Shown here: positions 51,334-59,441 of the stretch, one piece after another
Numbering within the stretch: the first letter of the stretch is position 1
Layout: each line of letters begins with the position of its first letter
NCBI RefSeq assembly: GCF_018917525.1
Contig: NZ_JAHLOS010000024.1
Location: 1 to 64,000, forward strand
Reading direction: 5' to 3'
DNA: 64,000 nucleotides
Source of the DNA: Enterococcus raffinosus
Lineage (GTDB): Bacteria > Bacillota > Bacilli > Lactobacillales > Enterococcaceae
The notes under the pieces: model-generated
Seen by the model: the letters and a program-made list of their open reading frames with translations, nothing else
Databases searched by the model: none
What the model was told of the DNA's origin: nothing
Translations under genes and position numbers: made by a program

Positions 51334-51618
51334 TTAAACAAAAAATACTAACAGCATAACCACGATCAATAGTAATAATACTATGATTATCGCTTTATTT
51401 AGAAAACTGCTGCGCTCTTTTTGTTTTACTCGCTCACTGCTTCGAGATTTAGTGACCGGTTTATTCTTTTTCAATTCTTTACGATAAACATTGCTGATTT
51501 CTTTTTCTCTTTTTTCATAGGCGCGTTCAGCAGCTTTACGTTGCTCTTCTGCCAGGCGTTCCTGTTCCTCTTTTCGCTTCCTTATTTCGCTGCGCGTCAC
51601 CAAGGGTGATTGGCTCAT
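51334..51618 (-). CDS. macP: MacP-like cell wall synthase accessory protein
   Basis: A 94-aa protein with a long charged cytoplasmic part (1-70, SEIRKRKEEQERLAEEQRKA, SRSSERVKQKERSSF) and one C-terminal membrane helix (about 74-94). Its position between nudF and mtnN, its topology and its size match MacP, a membrane-anchored activator of PBP2a in streptococci. Sequence similarity to pneumococcal MacP is weak to the eye, so context carries much of the call. It overlaps nudF by four bases. Confidence 0.6.
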   Translation of the reverse strand: MSQSPLVTRSEIRKRKEEQERLAEEQRKAAERAYEKREKEISNVYRKELKKNKPVTKSRSSERVKQKERSSFLNKAIIIVLLLLIVVMLLVFFV

Positions 51619-52190
51619 GCGTGATCTTCCTTTCTAAATTGCATTAGTTCCCAATAATTGACCGCAAAAATTGTTTTCGCGTCACAGATCAATCCGTCTT
51701 GAATTGCCTGTTTTGCTTCCTCCATCGTTAATTCATAAAGTTCTAGGACTTCATCCTCATCCTGTGGTCGTGGATTTTCAACTTTAACCAGATCGGTTGC
51801 AGCATAGATATATAATTTCTCATTTGAAAATCCAGGTGACAAATACATTTCGTTTATGTACGTTAAGTTTTCAGTACGATAACCAGTTTCTTCTTCTAAT
51901 TCTCGCAAGGCCGTTTTTTCTGGAAACTGTCCTTCGCCGGGATCAATTTTTCCAGCAGGAATCTCTAGAACTACTTTTTCTAACGGTTTTCGAAATTGTT
52001 TGACCATAATGATTTTATTTTCCTTAGTAATAGGAATAATCCCTACACCACCATGATGAAAAACCAATTCACGTTTTGCTGTCCCACCCATTGGTAAGGC
52101 AACATCATCTAAATAAACTTCAATAATCTTTCCCTTAAACAATTCTTTACGTTCTATCGTCTTTTCTTCAAAATCTTTATATTCTAACAT
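51615..52190 (-). CDS. nudF: ADP-ribose pyrophosphatase (Nudix hydrolase)
   Basis: A 191-aa Nudix enzyme that hydrolyses ADP-ribose to AMP and ribose-5-phosphate. The Nudix box is GKIDPGEGQFPEKTALRELEEETGY (about 98-122, with the REXXEE core), followed by the family-typical MYLSPGFSNEKLYIY. It heads the nudF-macP-mtnN operon. Confidence 0.93.
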   Translation of the reverse strand: MLEYKDFEEKTIERKELFKGKIIEVYLDDVALPMGGTAKRELVFHHGGVGIIPITKENKIIMVKQFRKPLEKVVLEIPAGKIDPGEGQFPEKTALRELEEETGYRTENLTYINEMYLSPGFSNEKLYIYAATDLVKVENPRPQDEDEVLELYELTMEEAKQAIQDGLICDAKTIFAVNYWELMQFRKEDHA

Positions 52191-52396
52191 CGCGACACCT
52201 TTCCTCCAAATAGCTTCAATCCAACGGTTCTGCCTTATTGTATCACAGAAAATTCTTATGTTTTTTCTAAATCTGAAAAATCCATCTTTAGTCCGATACT
52301 ATTTCTATAGAAATTCATGCTATGATGAGCGTGTAAAGAAATCAAGTAATTTGAATAAATAATGTGAAGGGTTACTACTAGACTAGGAGGATTATT

Positions 52397-53068
52397 ATGC
52401 GAAGGAAAATATTCCCGATCATCATCGCAGCAATCGGTATTCTCTCCTTTTTTGAAGGAGACTTCGGCGACTATATTATCTTTTTAATGCTGGCCGTTGG
52501 TTTTTGGTTGATCTATCGAGGGTTTAAAGGTCGAAAGATCCAGCCACAAAAAGAGGAATTACCATTTCTGACCAAAGAGAAAGAAGCTTATTATAAACAA
52601 ATGGATATGAGTGAACGTGAAATTGAATTGTTCCGTGAAACAATGAATCTTTCCAAACAGCAAGTTTTACGTTTACAACAAAATATCCAAAAAAATGCCA
52701 AGCTTAAAGCGATTGACTTACGCCACGAAACCTTGAAAGCGGCGAAAGCATTGTTTAAGGAATTGGTAAAAGATCCAAAACGTTTACCTGAAGCTAGTCA
52801 ATTTCTTTATACACACTTACCAAATATCGTGGATTTAACCGATAATTATGTCGAAATTAATGGACACGAGGTTAAGTCAAAAGAAGTTTATGGTAAACTA
52901 GAAGAAAGCGCACAGATTATTGATCAAATGGCAGATTTAATCGTGAAAGACTATCAACAATTCGTTGCCGAAGACTTAGAGGACATGGATGTTGAAATAT
53001 CGATCGCAAGAAAAAATCTCGACCAAGATCCTGATCTGACCACCAATTTAAAAACAAAAAACAGCTAA
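52397..53068 (+). CDS. xpaC: XpaC-like protein (5-bromo-4-chloroindolyl phosphate hydrolysis family)
   Basis: A 223-aa protein with one or two N-terminal membrane segments (about 3-42) and a helical soluble part rich in Lys, Glu and Gln (LSKQQVLRLQQNIQKNAK, LYTHLPNIVDLTDNYVEI). It matches the XpaC family, which is almost always paired with TelA. Despite the family name no hydrolase motif is visible; an envelope stress role is more likely. AGGAGG lies 8 bases before ATG. The gap to telA contains two hairpins. Confidence 0.85.
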   Translation: MRRKIFPIIIAAIGILSFFEGDFGDYIIFLMLAVGFWLIYRGFKGRKIQPQKEELPFLTKEKEAYYKQMDMSEREIELFRETMNLSKQQVLRLQQNIQKNAKLKAIDLRHETLKAAKALFKELVKDPKRLPEASQFLYTHLPNIVDLTDNYVEINGHEVKSKEVYGKLEESAQIIDQMADLIVKDYQQFVAEDLEDMDVEISIARKNLDQDPDLTTNLKTKNS

Positions 53069-53079
53069 AAAGAAAAGCT

Positions 53080-53160
53080 TAATGAACTCGCTCAGCTTTT
53101 GAGCAATAAGACTCAAATTTGGACAAATTTTCGCTTATTGTCGAGAAAGCTAGTTCATTA
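53080..53160 (+). repeat. Long imperfect hairpin between xpaC and telA
   Basis: TAATGAACT (53080-53088) pairs with 53152-53160, AGCTTTTGAGCAATAAG (53094-53110) with about 53134-53151 with small bulges, and an inner AAATTT/AAATTT pair closes the loop. The RNA would fold into an ~80-base rod just before a terminator. Confidence 0.65.
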
Positions 53161-53174
53161 TGCTAAACATCAAC

Positions 53175-53204
53175 AAAAAAATCTAGCTTAAGCTAGATTT
53201 TTTT
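53175..53204 (+). terminator. Terminator or attenuator before telA
   Basis: Perfect 15-bp palindrome (53175-53189 with 53190-53204), core ATCTAGCTTAAGCTAGAT, ending in seven T. The telA ribosome site AGGAGG starts only about 6 bases later, so telA is either attenuated or uses readthrough. Confidence 0.8.
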
Positions 53205-53222
53205 CGAACAGGAGGACACACA

Positions 53223-54413
53223 ATGGAACCGGAAAATAAACCAGAGACCACATCGGTCGACAGCACTTTAGACGATCTACTTAGCAACCCTTTTGGCACT
53301 GATGCTCTAACCCCCGTTCAACAACAAGAAATCTCTCACTTGCAGTCGCAAGAACAAGCTGACCGCTTAGTGGATAAATTACCTGAAGAACGACAAGCGC
53401 AAGCTCGGGAACTTGCAAAAAAAATCGACGTGAACGATTCACAGGCCGTGATTAGTTATGGCTCAACCGCTCAAACAAAGTTAAGCGAATTCTCGCAATC
53501 AATGCTGAACACTGTTTCTTCACAAGATATCGGTCCAATTGGCGATTCATTGAATCAATTAATGTACCGCTTAAATGAAGCCAATCCTGATGAACTACGT
53601 GTCGGCGAAGGCAACATTTTCCAAAAAATGTTTGGTAAAGTGAAGCAATCCATTTATGAAATCACAACGAAATATCAAAAAATCGGTGCACAGATTGATA
53701 AGATCGCAACGAAATTGAATGTGGAAAAAGATGGCCTGCTAAGAGACAACCAAATGCTAGAAACTCTTTACAATAAGAATAAGGATTACTTTGATGCGTT
53801 AAATATTTATATTGCTGCAGCTGAATTGAAGATTGAAGAAATGAAGCTTACAACAATTCCTGCCGCAACAGAAAAAGCGCAAGCTTCTGGTGATCAAATG
53901 GACGTTCAAGTGGTAAACGATTATACGCAATTTTTAGATCGTTTAGACAAACGTACCTACGATTTAAAACTTGCACGTCAAATCACGATTCAGCAAGCAC
54001 CACAAATTCGCTTGATCCAAAATACGAACCAAGCTTTGGCTGAAAAAATTCAAGCCTCAATCAATACGGCGATTCCATTATGGAAAAACCAAGTAGCCAT
54101 TGCTTTGACACTATTACGTCAAAAAGATGCTGCTACAGCACAGCGCCAAGTTTCTGAAACAACCAATGATCTATTGAAGAAAAATTCAGAGATGCTGAAG
54201 ATTTCAACCATCGAAACCGCCAAAGAAAACGAGCGCGGTATCGTTGATCTAGACACGTTGCAACAAACACAAAACGATTTAGTCGAAACATTAGAAGAAA
54301 CATTACGCATCCAAAAAGAAGGTCGCGAACGCCGGCAAGCAGCCGAAATCGAGATTGGTCATATGGAAAACGACTTAAAACAAAAACTAATGGAATTAAA
54401 CTCTGGACAATAA
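53223..54413 (+). CDS. telA: TelA/YceH-like toxic anion resistance protein
   Basis: A 396-aa soluble, highly helical protein of the TelA family (Pfam TelA), linked to tellurite, antimicrobial and envelope-stress tolerance in Bacillus and Listeria. Conserved stretches include [37 protein letters not shown], and [15 protein letters not shown] with the C-terminal [25 protein letters not shown] lies before ATG. It forms the usual xpaC-telA pair. The mechanism is unresolved in the literature I know. Confidence 0.92.
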   Translation: MEPENKPETTSVDSTLDDLLSNPFGTDALTPVQQQEISHLQSQEQADRLVDKLPEERQAQARELAKKIDVNDSQAVISYGSTAQTKLSEFSQSMLNTVSSQDIGPIGDSLNQLMYRLNEANPDELRVGEGNIFQKMFGKVKQSIYEITTKYQKIGAQIDKIATKLNVEKDGLLRDNQMLETLYNKNKDYFDALNIYIAAAELKIEEMKLTTIPAATEKAQASGDQMDVQVVNDYTQFLDRLDKRTYDLKLARQITIQQAPQIRLIQNTNQALAEKIQASINTAIPLWKNQVAIALTLLRQKDAATAQRQVSETTNDLLKKNSEMLKISTIETAKENERGIVDLDTLQQTQNDLVETLEETLRIQKEGRERRQAAEIEIGHMENDLKQKLMELNSGQ

Positions 54414-54424
54414 AAACGCGTTTT

Positions 54425-54454
54425 CGGATACTTCATACGAGGTATCCGATTTTT
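54425..54454 (+). terminator. Terminator of telA
   Basis: 7-bp stem CGGATAC/GTATCCG (54425-54431 with 54442-54448) followed by ATTTTTATTT. Confidence 0.75.
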
Positions 54455-54469
54455 ATTTGTTTCAATAGA

Positions 54470-54501
54470 AAAAGCTTGCCATATCACTTTGGCAAGCTTT
54501 T
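54470..54501. terminator. Terminator of the GRP sugar transporter gene
   Basis: Perfect 12-bp stem (54470-54481 with 54490-54501), 8-base loop, with A and T flanks on opposite sides. It lies just beyond the stop codon of the minus-strand gene. Confidence 0.8.
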
Positions 54502-54520
54502 ATTACTGTAAAATGTTGTA

Positions 54521-55384
54521 TTAAGATTTCATATAGCCTAATACGACACCACCGACAATAATCAATAGACAGCCGATAATAACGTAGTACATTTCCTTTT
54601 TAGTTTTACGTTCTCCTAAAAGGAAAATGCCGCCAAGGGTTGAAATGATGATTCCCATTTGTGACAATGAAAACCCAATTGCTAGACCAATATTTTGAAC
54701 AGTCAACAGCATACAGATATTTCCAATACCCCACAATAGACCTGAAGCCATATTACGCCATACATAGCGATCAACCTTGGCCTTACGAAAGGCGAAGAAG
54801 CTGGCGCCAATTAGCATTCCGACACTCTGCGGTAGAATAATCGCTAACGGATCAAGCCCAGCCCAAGTAATAATGATCGTATAGACACCATAACCAAGAG
54901 TTGAAAAGATCAATGCGCGGAAACCTTTACCAAAGTTTAGCATGCTGTCGTCTGACTGCACACCGCTTTCGTCATCCTTACGAGCCGTTAAATAAGCTCC
55001 CAAAACAAGTAATGCCAACGCGATAAAGCCTAAAACAAAGTCCTTCGTCTTCGTCCATTCATGAAAGAACACGGCGCCGGCCAAAGTATTCAAAATCAAT
55101 TGAAAACCTGTTGAGATCGGTAAGCCAACCGATACTCCCATAAATTTCATGCCGTGAAACTGGCCGTTCTGACCAATTGACCAAAAGAGACCTGACAGGA
55201 ATCCAATTAACATTATCCAACTATTCATTGCTGGTTGAACGATGAAAAAAGTCACTAATGCAAAAACAAAAGCCCCCATCGTCATTCCTAAGGTTTGCTG
55301 GTTGGCGTCCCCGCCTAATTTCCCGCTCACCAAACCAATACTTCCCCATGCTACCATTGGTATTAGGGCAATTAAAATACTCAT
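54521..55384 (-). CDS. GRP-family sugar uptake permease (GlcU/RbsU-like)
   Basis: A 287-aa protein with ten predicted membrane helices, of the drug/metabolite superfamily branch GRP. Diagnostic stretches are IALIPMVAWGSIGLVSGKLGG, FWSIGQNGQFHGMKFMGVS and PISTGFQLILNTLAGAVFFHEW. Family members take up glucose (GlcU) or ribose (RbsU) with protons. No catabolic gene is adjacent, so the sugar cannot be told. Confidence 0.9.
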   Translation of the reverse strand: MSILIALIPMVAWGSIGLVSGKLGGDANQQTLGMTMGAFVFALVTFFIVQPAMNSWIMLIGFLSGLFWSIGQNGQFHGMKFMGVSVGLPISTGFQLILNTLAGAVFFHEWTKTKDFVLGFIALALLVLGAYLTARKDDESGVQSDDSMLNFGKGFRALIFSTLGYGVYTIIITWAGLDPLAIILPQSVGMLIGASFFAFRKAKVDRYVWRNMASGLLWGIGNICMLLTVQNIGLAIGFSLSQMGIIISTLGGIFLLGERKTKKEMYYVIIGCLLIIVGGVVLGYMKS

Positions 55385-55459
55385 AAACTTACTCCCTTCA
55401 ATTCACAACTGAAATAGTTTAGCGAAAAAAAGGAAATTTAGCAATCAAAAACTAAAAAT

Positions 55460-56482
55460 TTAACGTTCTTCATGATAATAATCTAATCGTGGGAAAAACA
55501 AAGTCATAGTAGTTCCCTCATTGACTGTGGATTCTGCACTCAGCTCGACTCCCAGCTTGCCAGCCAAGGTTTTGGCTAGATATAATCCAAGTCCAGTAGA
55601 ATGTTGTTGTGCTTTTCGCCCATTTTCACCTGTAAATCCTTTATCAAAGATTCTTCCTAAATCCTCTGAGGGTATTCCGATACCGCTATCTTGCAATATC
55701 AGAGCAACACCGCCATTTCTTGCTTCAATTTTAATATTAATTTGACCATGGTCAGGCGTATATTTGATGGCATTGCTTAAAAGCTGCCGAAAAATAAACT
55801 CGATCCATTTTGCATCTGTCAGTACTTTTGCATCCTGCTCCGCCAAGGTTAGTTGTAGATTTTTTTGGATAAAGTAATTAGCCTGAGTACGGATAATTGG
55901 TTGAATAATCTTTTTCAAGGAATATTCTTGAATCAAGTAATCGTTCACGAATTCATCTGAACGAGAATAATATAGAATTTGTTCAACATATTCATCAATT
56001 TGTTGAATCTCATTTTGCAATAAGACGAACTTATCATCTGGAATATCAAATTCAATCGAATTTAAGATCAGATCCACCGCTGCTAACGGAACCTTGATTT
56101 CATGAATCCAAGAATCCATGTAATCCTTCTGATCTTTTTGACTAGCCAATAATTGCTCCAGCATCAGATGATGCTCCCGCACCTGTTGATTCACGTATTC
56201 CTGAATCAGCTGCTCTTCATTACTGGAGGCAGACTCCACAAAATGCTGAAGATGCGCATTCTCTTCCTTATCAAACGTCTTATACCACTTTTTTTTCCGA
56301 TAGAAATCAATCGTGAAAAAGAGGACAACTAAAAATAATTGTAAGGTCAATAAGTAACCAAGATTGTCCCAGAAGCCATGCAGGTCCGGTGTTAACCAAA
56401 CCATAAAAACCAGCAATAAGCTTAATACTGCCCATCCCGCCAAAACAAATAAGCGATCTTTTAAATACTTTGCAAATGTCAT
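55460..56482 (-). CDS. Intramembrane-sensing histidine kinase (BceS/GraS-like)
   Basis: A 340-aa kinase with two close N-terminal membrane helices (about 13-55) and almost no extracellular loop, typical of antimicrobial-peptide sensors that depend on an ABC transporter. It has the H-box DSWIHEIKVPLAAVDL (His near 130), N-box LLSNAIKYTPDHG and G-boxes DSGIGIP and STGLGLYLAK. It starts 13 bases after the response regulator gene. No BceAB-type transporter is encoded in the window, so it must work with a distant one. Confidence 0.9.
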   Translation of the reverse strand: MTFAKYLKDRLFVLAGWAVLSLLLVFMVWLTPDLHGFWDNLGYLLTLQLFLVVLFFTIDFYRKKKWYKTFDKEENAHLQHFVESASSNEEQLIQEYVNQQVREHHLMLEQLLASQKDQKDYMDSWIHEIKVPLAAVDLILNSIEFDIPDDKFVLLQNEIQQIDEYVEQILYYSRSDEFVNDYLIQEYSLKKIIQPIIRTQANYFIQKNLQLTLAEQDAKVLTDAKWIEFIFRQLLSNAIKYTPDHGQINIKIEARNGGVALILQDSGIGIPSEDLGRIFDKGFTGENGRKAQQHSTGLGLYLAKTLAGKLGVELSAESTVNEGTTMTLFFPRLDYYHEER

Positions 56483-56495
56483 AGCTGATCCTCAT

Positions 56496-57167
56496 TTACG
56501 GGACGATGTAGCCTTGCCCGACTTTCGTTTGAATATAATCGTCAATGCCTGCTTGTTCAATCTTGCGACGCAAACGATTAATATTGACCGTTAAGGTATT
56601 ATCATCAACAAACCGTTCGTCATCCCAGAGAGCACGCAGTAGTTTATCTCGGCTCAGAATTTTTCCGTGTTGTTTCATTAAAATGAACAGCAAGCGATAT
56701 TCATTTTTACTAAGATCAACAACCTCATCATTGATTGTCATGCTGCTATTATCAATGTTCAGTGTAATCCCATTGTGCTCCAGCTCTTCGCCGCTTTCTG
56801 CGTAATTATAAGAGCGGCGCAGCAGAGCATTGATTTTTGCCACTAAAATATCCACTTGGAATGGTTTCGTAACATAATCATCCGCTCCCATATTCATCGC
56901 CATGATTTGATCCATGTTCGTGTTACGGGAAGAAATGAAAATAATTGGAACCTTGGAAACTTCACGAATTTTTTGACACCAATAATAGCCGTCATAGACT
57001 GGCAAATTAATATCCAATAAAACAAGCTGCGGTGCGATCTGTTCAAATTCTTCAAAAACTTGATTAAAATCTGTTGTCTGGTAAACGTCGAATCTCCATT
57101 TGGTTAACTCTTCACCAATTAATTGACGAATCACTGCTTCGTCTTCAACGATCATGATTTTTGCCAT
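56496..57167 (-). CDS. OmpR-family response regulator (BceR-like)
   Basis: A 223-aa regulator. The receiver domain (1-115) has acidic D8-E9 in VEDE, the phospho-accepting Asp in VLLDINLPVYDG (near 52), and Lys in YVTKPF. The C-terminal winged helix (about 128-223) has ILSRDKLLRALWDD and VGQGYIV. It pairs with the following kinase gene, probably controlling resistance to cell-wall-active peptides. Confidence 0.92.
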   Translation of the reverse strand: MAKIMIVEDEAVIRQLIGEELTKWRFDVYQTTDFNQVFEEFEQIAPQLVLLDINLPVYDGYYWCQKIREVSKVPIIFISSRNTNMDQIMAMNMGADDYVTKPFQVDILVAKINALLRRSYNYAESGEELEHNGITLNIDNSSMTINDEVVDLSKNEYRLLFILMKQHGKILSRDKLLRALWDDERFVDDNTLTVNINRLRRKIEQAGIDDYIQTKVGQGYIVP

Positions 57168-57264
57168 GCTATTCCCTCACTTCTTGATCCTATCTGATTT
57201 CCTGAAAGCTTTTTTATCATCATATCAAAGAACCGAAAAAAAATGAAAGGCGATCCTCCTAAGA

Positions 57265-57618
57265 TTAATTTTTGGTAAAATCCTTGAAGCCTAAATTGTC
57301 ATCAATCATGCCGCCTTCACCAGATAAGCTGAATGTGCTGAGTCTTGGATTAAATTTGATTCGCATATCTTCCTGCAGATCTTCCTTTGAATACCCTTTG
57401 ATCCAAAAATCTCCGATGTTGGAAGGAATTTTTCCGTCATAATCAGCCTTATCCATTTCCGAAGAAATAATATTAATCGAAAACTGCGTTTGCATATGAA
57501 TCATCGCATGCTGAGAATAAGGACCTACGCCATCCTCAAAAGTTAACAACAATTGTTTATTCACTCCTAAATACGTTGAAAGTTTTTCTTTTGCCGCTTC
57601 ATCAAGTGTGATTTTCAT
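57265..57618 (-). CDS. HesB/YadR-like iron-sulfur biosynthesis family protein
   Basis: A 117-aa protein with a HesB-like fold (MKITLDEAAKEKLSTYL, LLLTFEDGVGPYSQHA, SGEGGMIDDNLGFKDF). It lacks the C-terminal CGCG cysteines of A-type Fe-S carriers, so it belongs to the cysteine-poor YqkB-like branch whose function is unclear. The ATG at 57618 is chosen because GGGAG lies 8 bases upstream. It is monocistronic. Confidence 0.82.
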   Translation of the reverse strand: MKITLDEAAKEKLSTYLGVNKQLLLTFEDGVGPYSQHAMIHMQTQFSINIISSEMDKADYDGKIPSNIGDFWIKGYSKEDLQEDMRIKFNPRLSTFSLSGEGGMIDDNLGFKDFTKN

Positions 57619-57655
57619 AATATCGACTCCCATTATTTTTTTGACTATCAAATAA

Positions 57656-57694
57656 AGCCCCTTTATCTGATTCTTATCATCAGACGAAGGGGCT
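57656..57694 (-). terminator. Terminator of the phosphohexomutase gene
   Basis: Strong stem (57656-57671 with 57679-57694, one mismatch and one G-T pair) with TTTATTTG on the minus strand, 17 bases past the stop codon. Confidence 0.75.
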
Positions 57695-57710
57695 CATTTT
57701 GCAAGAATTC

Positions 57711-59204
57711 TTACTTATTTAATTCTTGATCAATTTTTGCTAAATCAATTTGCGGATTTTTTGCCAAGATTTCTCGGAAAATCGGCAGTTGTTTTTGAAT
57801 CTGATCCGTTTGATCATTTTCTACCTGCATGACTAGCAGAGGCTCATGTAAGCTTAATCGTAACAGCATCCAGCCCTTTCCATGAGGCTCATTCACTGAA
57901 AAACGTACCCCCTCCTGATTCTCAGGGTTCACAGAAAAGCCTGCTTTCTTCGGCAGTTCAGTCCGGAAAGTTTCGATCATTTTTTGACCATACTCTTTAT
58001 AGTTCTCTCCGCTAATCGCATAGCGAATCTCAAGGGTTTCTAATGGCTGCTCTAACTCCGCCATCAAATCGGTCAACTCACGATTTTCTTTTTGTAGTTT
58101 CGGCAACAGCATCAATACTTTTGCAATCACGTAGGCGCCATCATCTAAGAAGTAATTCTCTTTGAACGCTGCGTGGGAGCTAGTCTCGATCGCTAATTGA
58201 CAATCGATACCTTCCTCATTCAGTTCGATTGCCTTGTTGATGACGTTGCGATAGCCAGAAATATAACGATATTGCTTGCCGCCTTTTTCCTCGATAAAGT
58301 TTTTTAAATGATCCGAGGTTGGAGAATTTGTCACAATCGTACTCCCGGGATGCTCTTGCAAAACAATCGCAGATAAAACCGCGATCAAATTATTTCGATT
58401 AATCATCTGCCCGTCCTTTGAAACAATCGCCGAACGATCCACATCTGTATCAAAAATCACTCCTAAATCCGCTTGATTGTCTAATACAGCCTTTTTGATA
58501 CTTGCCATTGCTTCTTTATTGTCAGGATTCGGAATATGATTTGGAAAATGACCATCAGGCTCTAAAAATTGTGAGCCGCTAGTATCAGCACCCAGAACCG
58601 CTAAAACTTTGTCCGCAAAGTAACCACCGGCACCATTGCCGGCATCAACAACAATTTTTAATCCTTTTAATGGCTGTTCATTTCCGCTGCCTCGTTGGAT
58701 TTTTTCAACTAGATCAGCCGCGTAACGTGACAGCAAATCCGCTTGCTTCACACTTCCGTCTGCTGCTTCACTTGCTTCAGTGTGCGTCAAAATATAAGCG
58801 ATATCACTTTTCTCCGCACCGCCAGTTTGACTGAAAATCTTGATCCCATTGAAGTAAAAAGGCAAGTGACTCGCTGTCAGCATGATCCCTGCATCACAGG
58901 CAAACTCTTCAAACTGTGTTGCCATAAACAAGGCCGGAGTCGTAGCCAACCCAAAATCCAACACTTCGCAACCTGCCGCCTCAAAAACGGCGATCATGGC
59001 ATTCTTCAACTCTGGACCAGTCAAGCGACTGTCATGTCCGATCCCGATTTTAAAGGGACGCGGGACCCCTTTATTCGACAACCAATTTAGAATGCCATTT
59101 GCAATCAAATGAGTTTCTTCAATACCCAAATTTTTCACTTTATCCTCTGCCGTGATAGCGATTCCACGAATGTCTGAACCATTTTGCAATTTTGTTAACT
59201 CCAT
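57711..59204 (-). CDS. Phosphomannomutase/phosphoglucomutase family enzyme
   Basis: A 497-aa alpha-D-phosphohexomutase. The start NGSDIRGIA, the phosphoserine loop MLTASHLPFYFNGIK (Ser near 130), the Mg loop IFDTDVDRSAIV, the sugar loop region IETSSHAAF and the phosphate-binding C-terminal part FSVNEPHGKGWMLLRLS follow the family order. TASHLP instead of TASHNP marks a known sub-branch. ATG at 59204 follows AAGGAGG. It may interconvert mannose or glucose phosphates for wall polysaccharides; substrate is inferred. Confidence 0.87.
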   Translation of the reverse strand: MELTKLQNGSDIRGIAITAEDKVKNLGIEETHLIANGILNWLSNKGVPRPFKIGIGHDSRLTGPELKNAMIAVFEAAGCEVLDFGLATTPALFMATQFEEFACDAGIMLTASHLPFYFNGIKIFSQTGGAEKSDIAYILTHTEASEAADGSVKQADLLSRYAADLVEKIQRGSGNEQPLKGLKIVVDAGNGAGGYFADKVLAVLGADTSGSQFLEPDGHFPNHIPNPDNKEAMASIKKAVLDNQADLGVIFDTDVDRSAIVSKDGQMINRNNLIAVLSAIVLQEHPGSTIVTNSPTSDHLKNFIEEKGGKQYRYISGYRNVINKAIELNEEGIDCQLAIETSSHAAFKENYFLDDGAYVIAKVLMLLPKLQKENRELTDLMAELEQPLETLEIRYAISGENYKEYGQKMIETFRTELPKKAGFSVNPENQEGVRFSVNEPHGKGWMLLRLSLHEPLLVMQVENDQTDQIQKQLPIFREILAKNPQIDLAKIDQELNK

Positions 59205-59373
59205 TGATAAATTCCTCCTTCTTACTCCCACTATTTTTTTCATGCGGACTTACCATCCAACTACGTAATTCCAGCTTTTTAATTGCTTTCAATACTGATT
59301 CGATCTTACTCACTAAATAACCTATGGAAAATTGGATTAACATCCTTTATTCATACTTTTAGTTCATTATACC

Positions 59374-59410
59374 AAAAATCCCGAAAAAGAAAGCCTTTTC
59401 CGGGATTTTT
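59374..59410 (-). terminator. Terminator of the P-type ATPase gene
   Basis: 10-bp stem AAAAATCCCG/CGGGATTTTT (59374-59383 with 59401-59410), extended inward by an A/T-rich pairing, shortly after the ATPase stop codon. Confidence 0.8.
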
Positions 59411-59441
59411 TATTAATTTAAGTATTTTCTACTCTTCAAAA

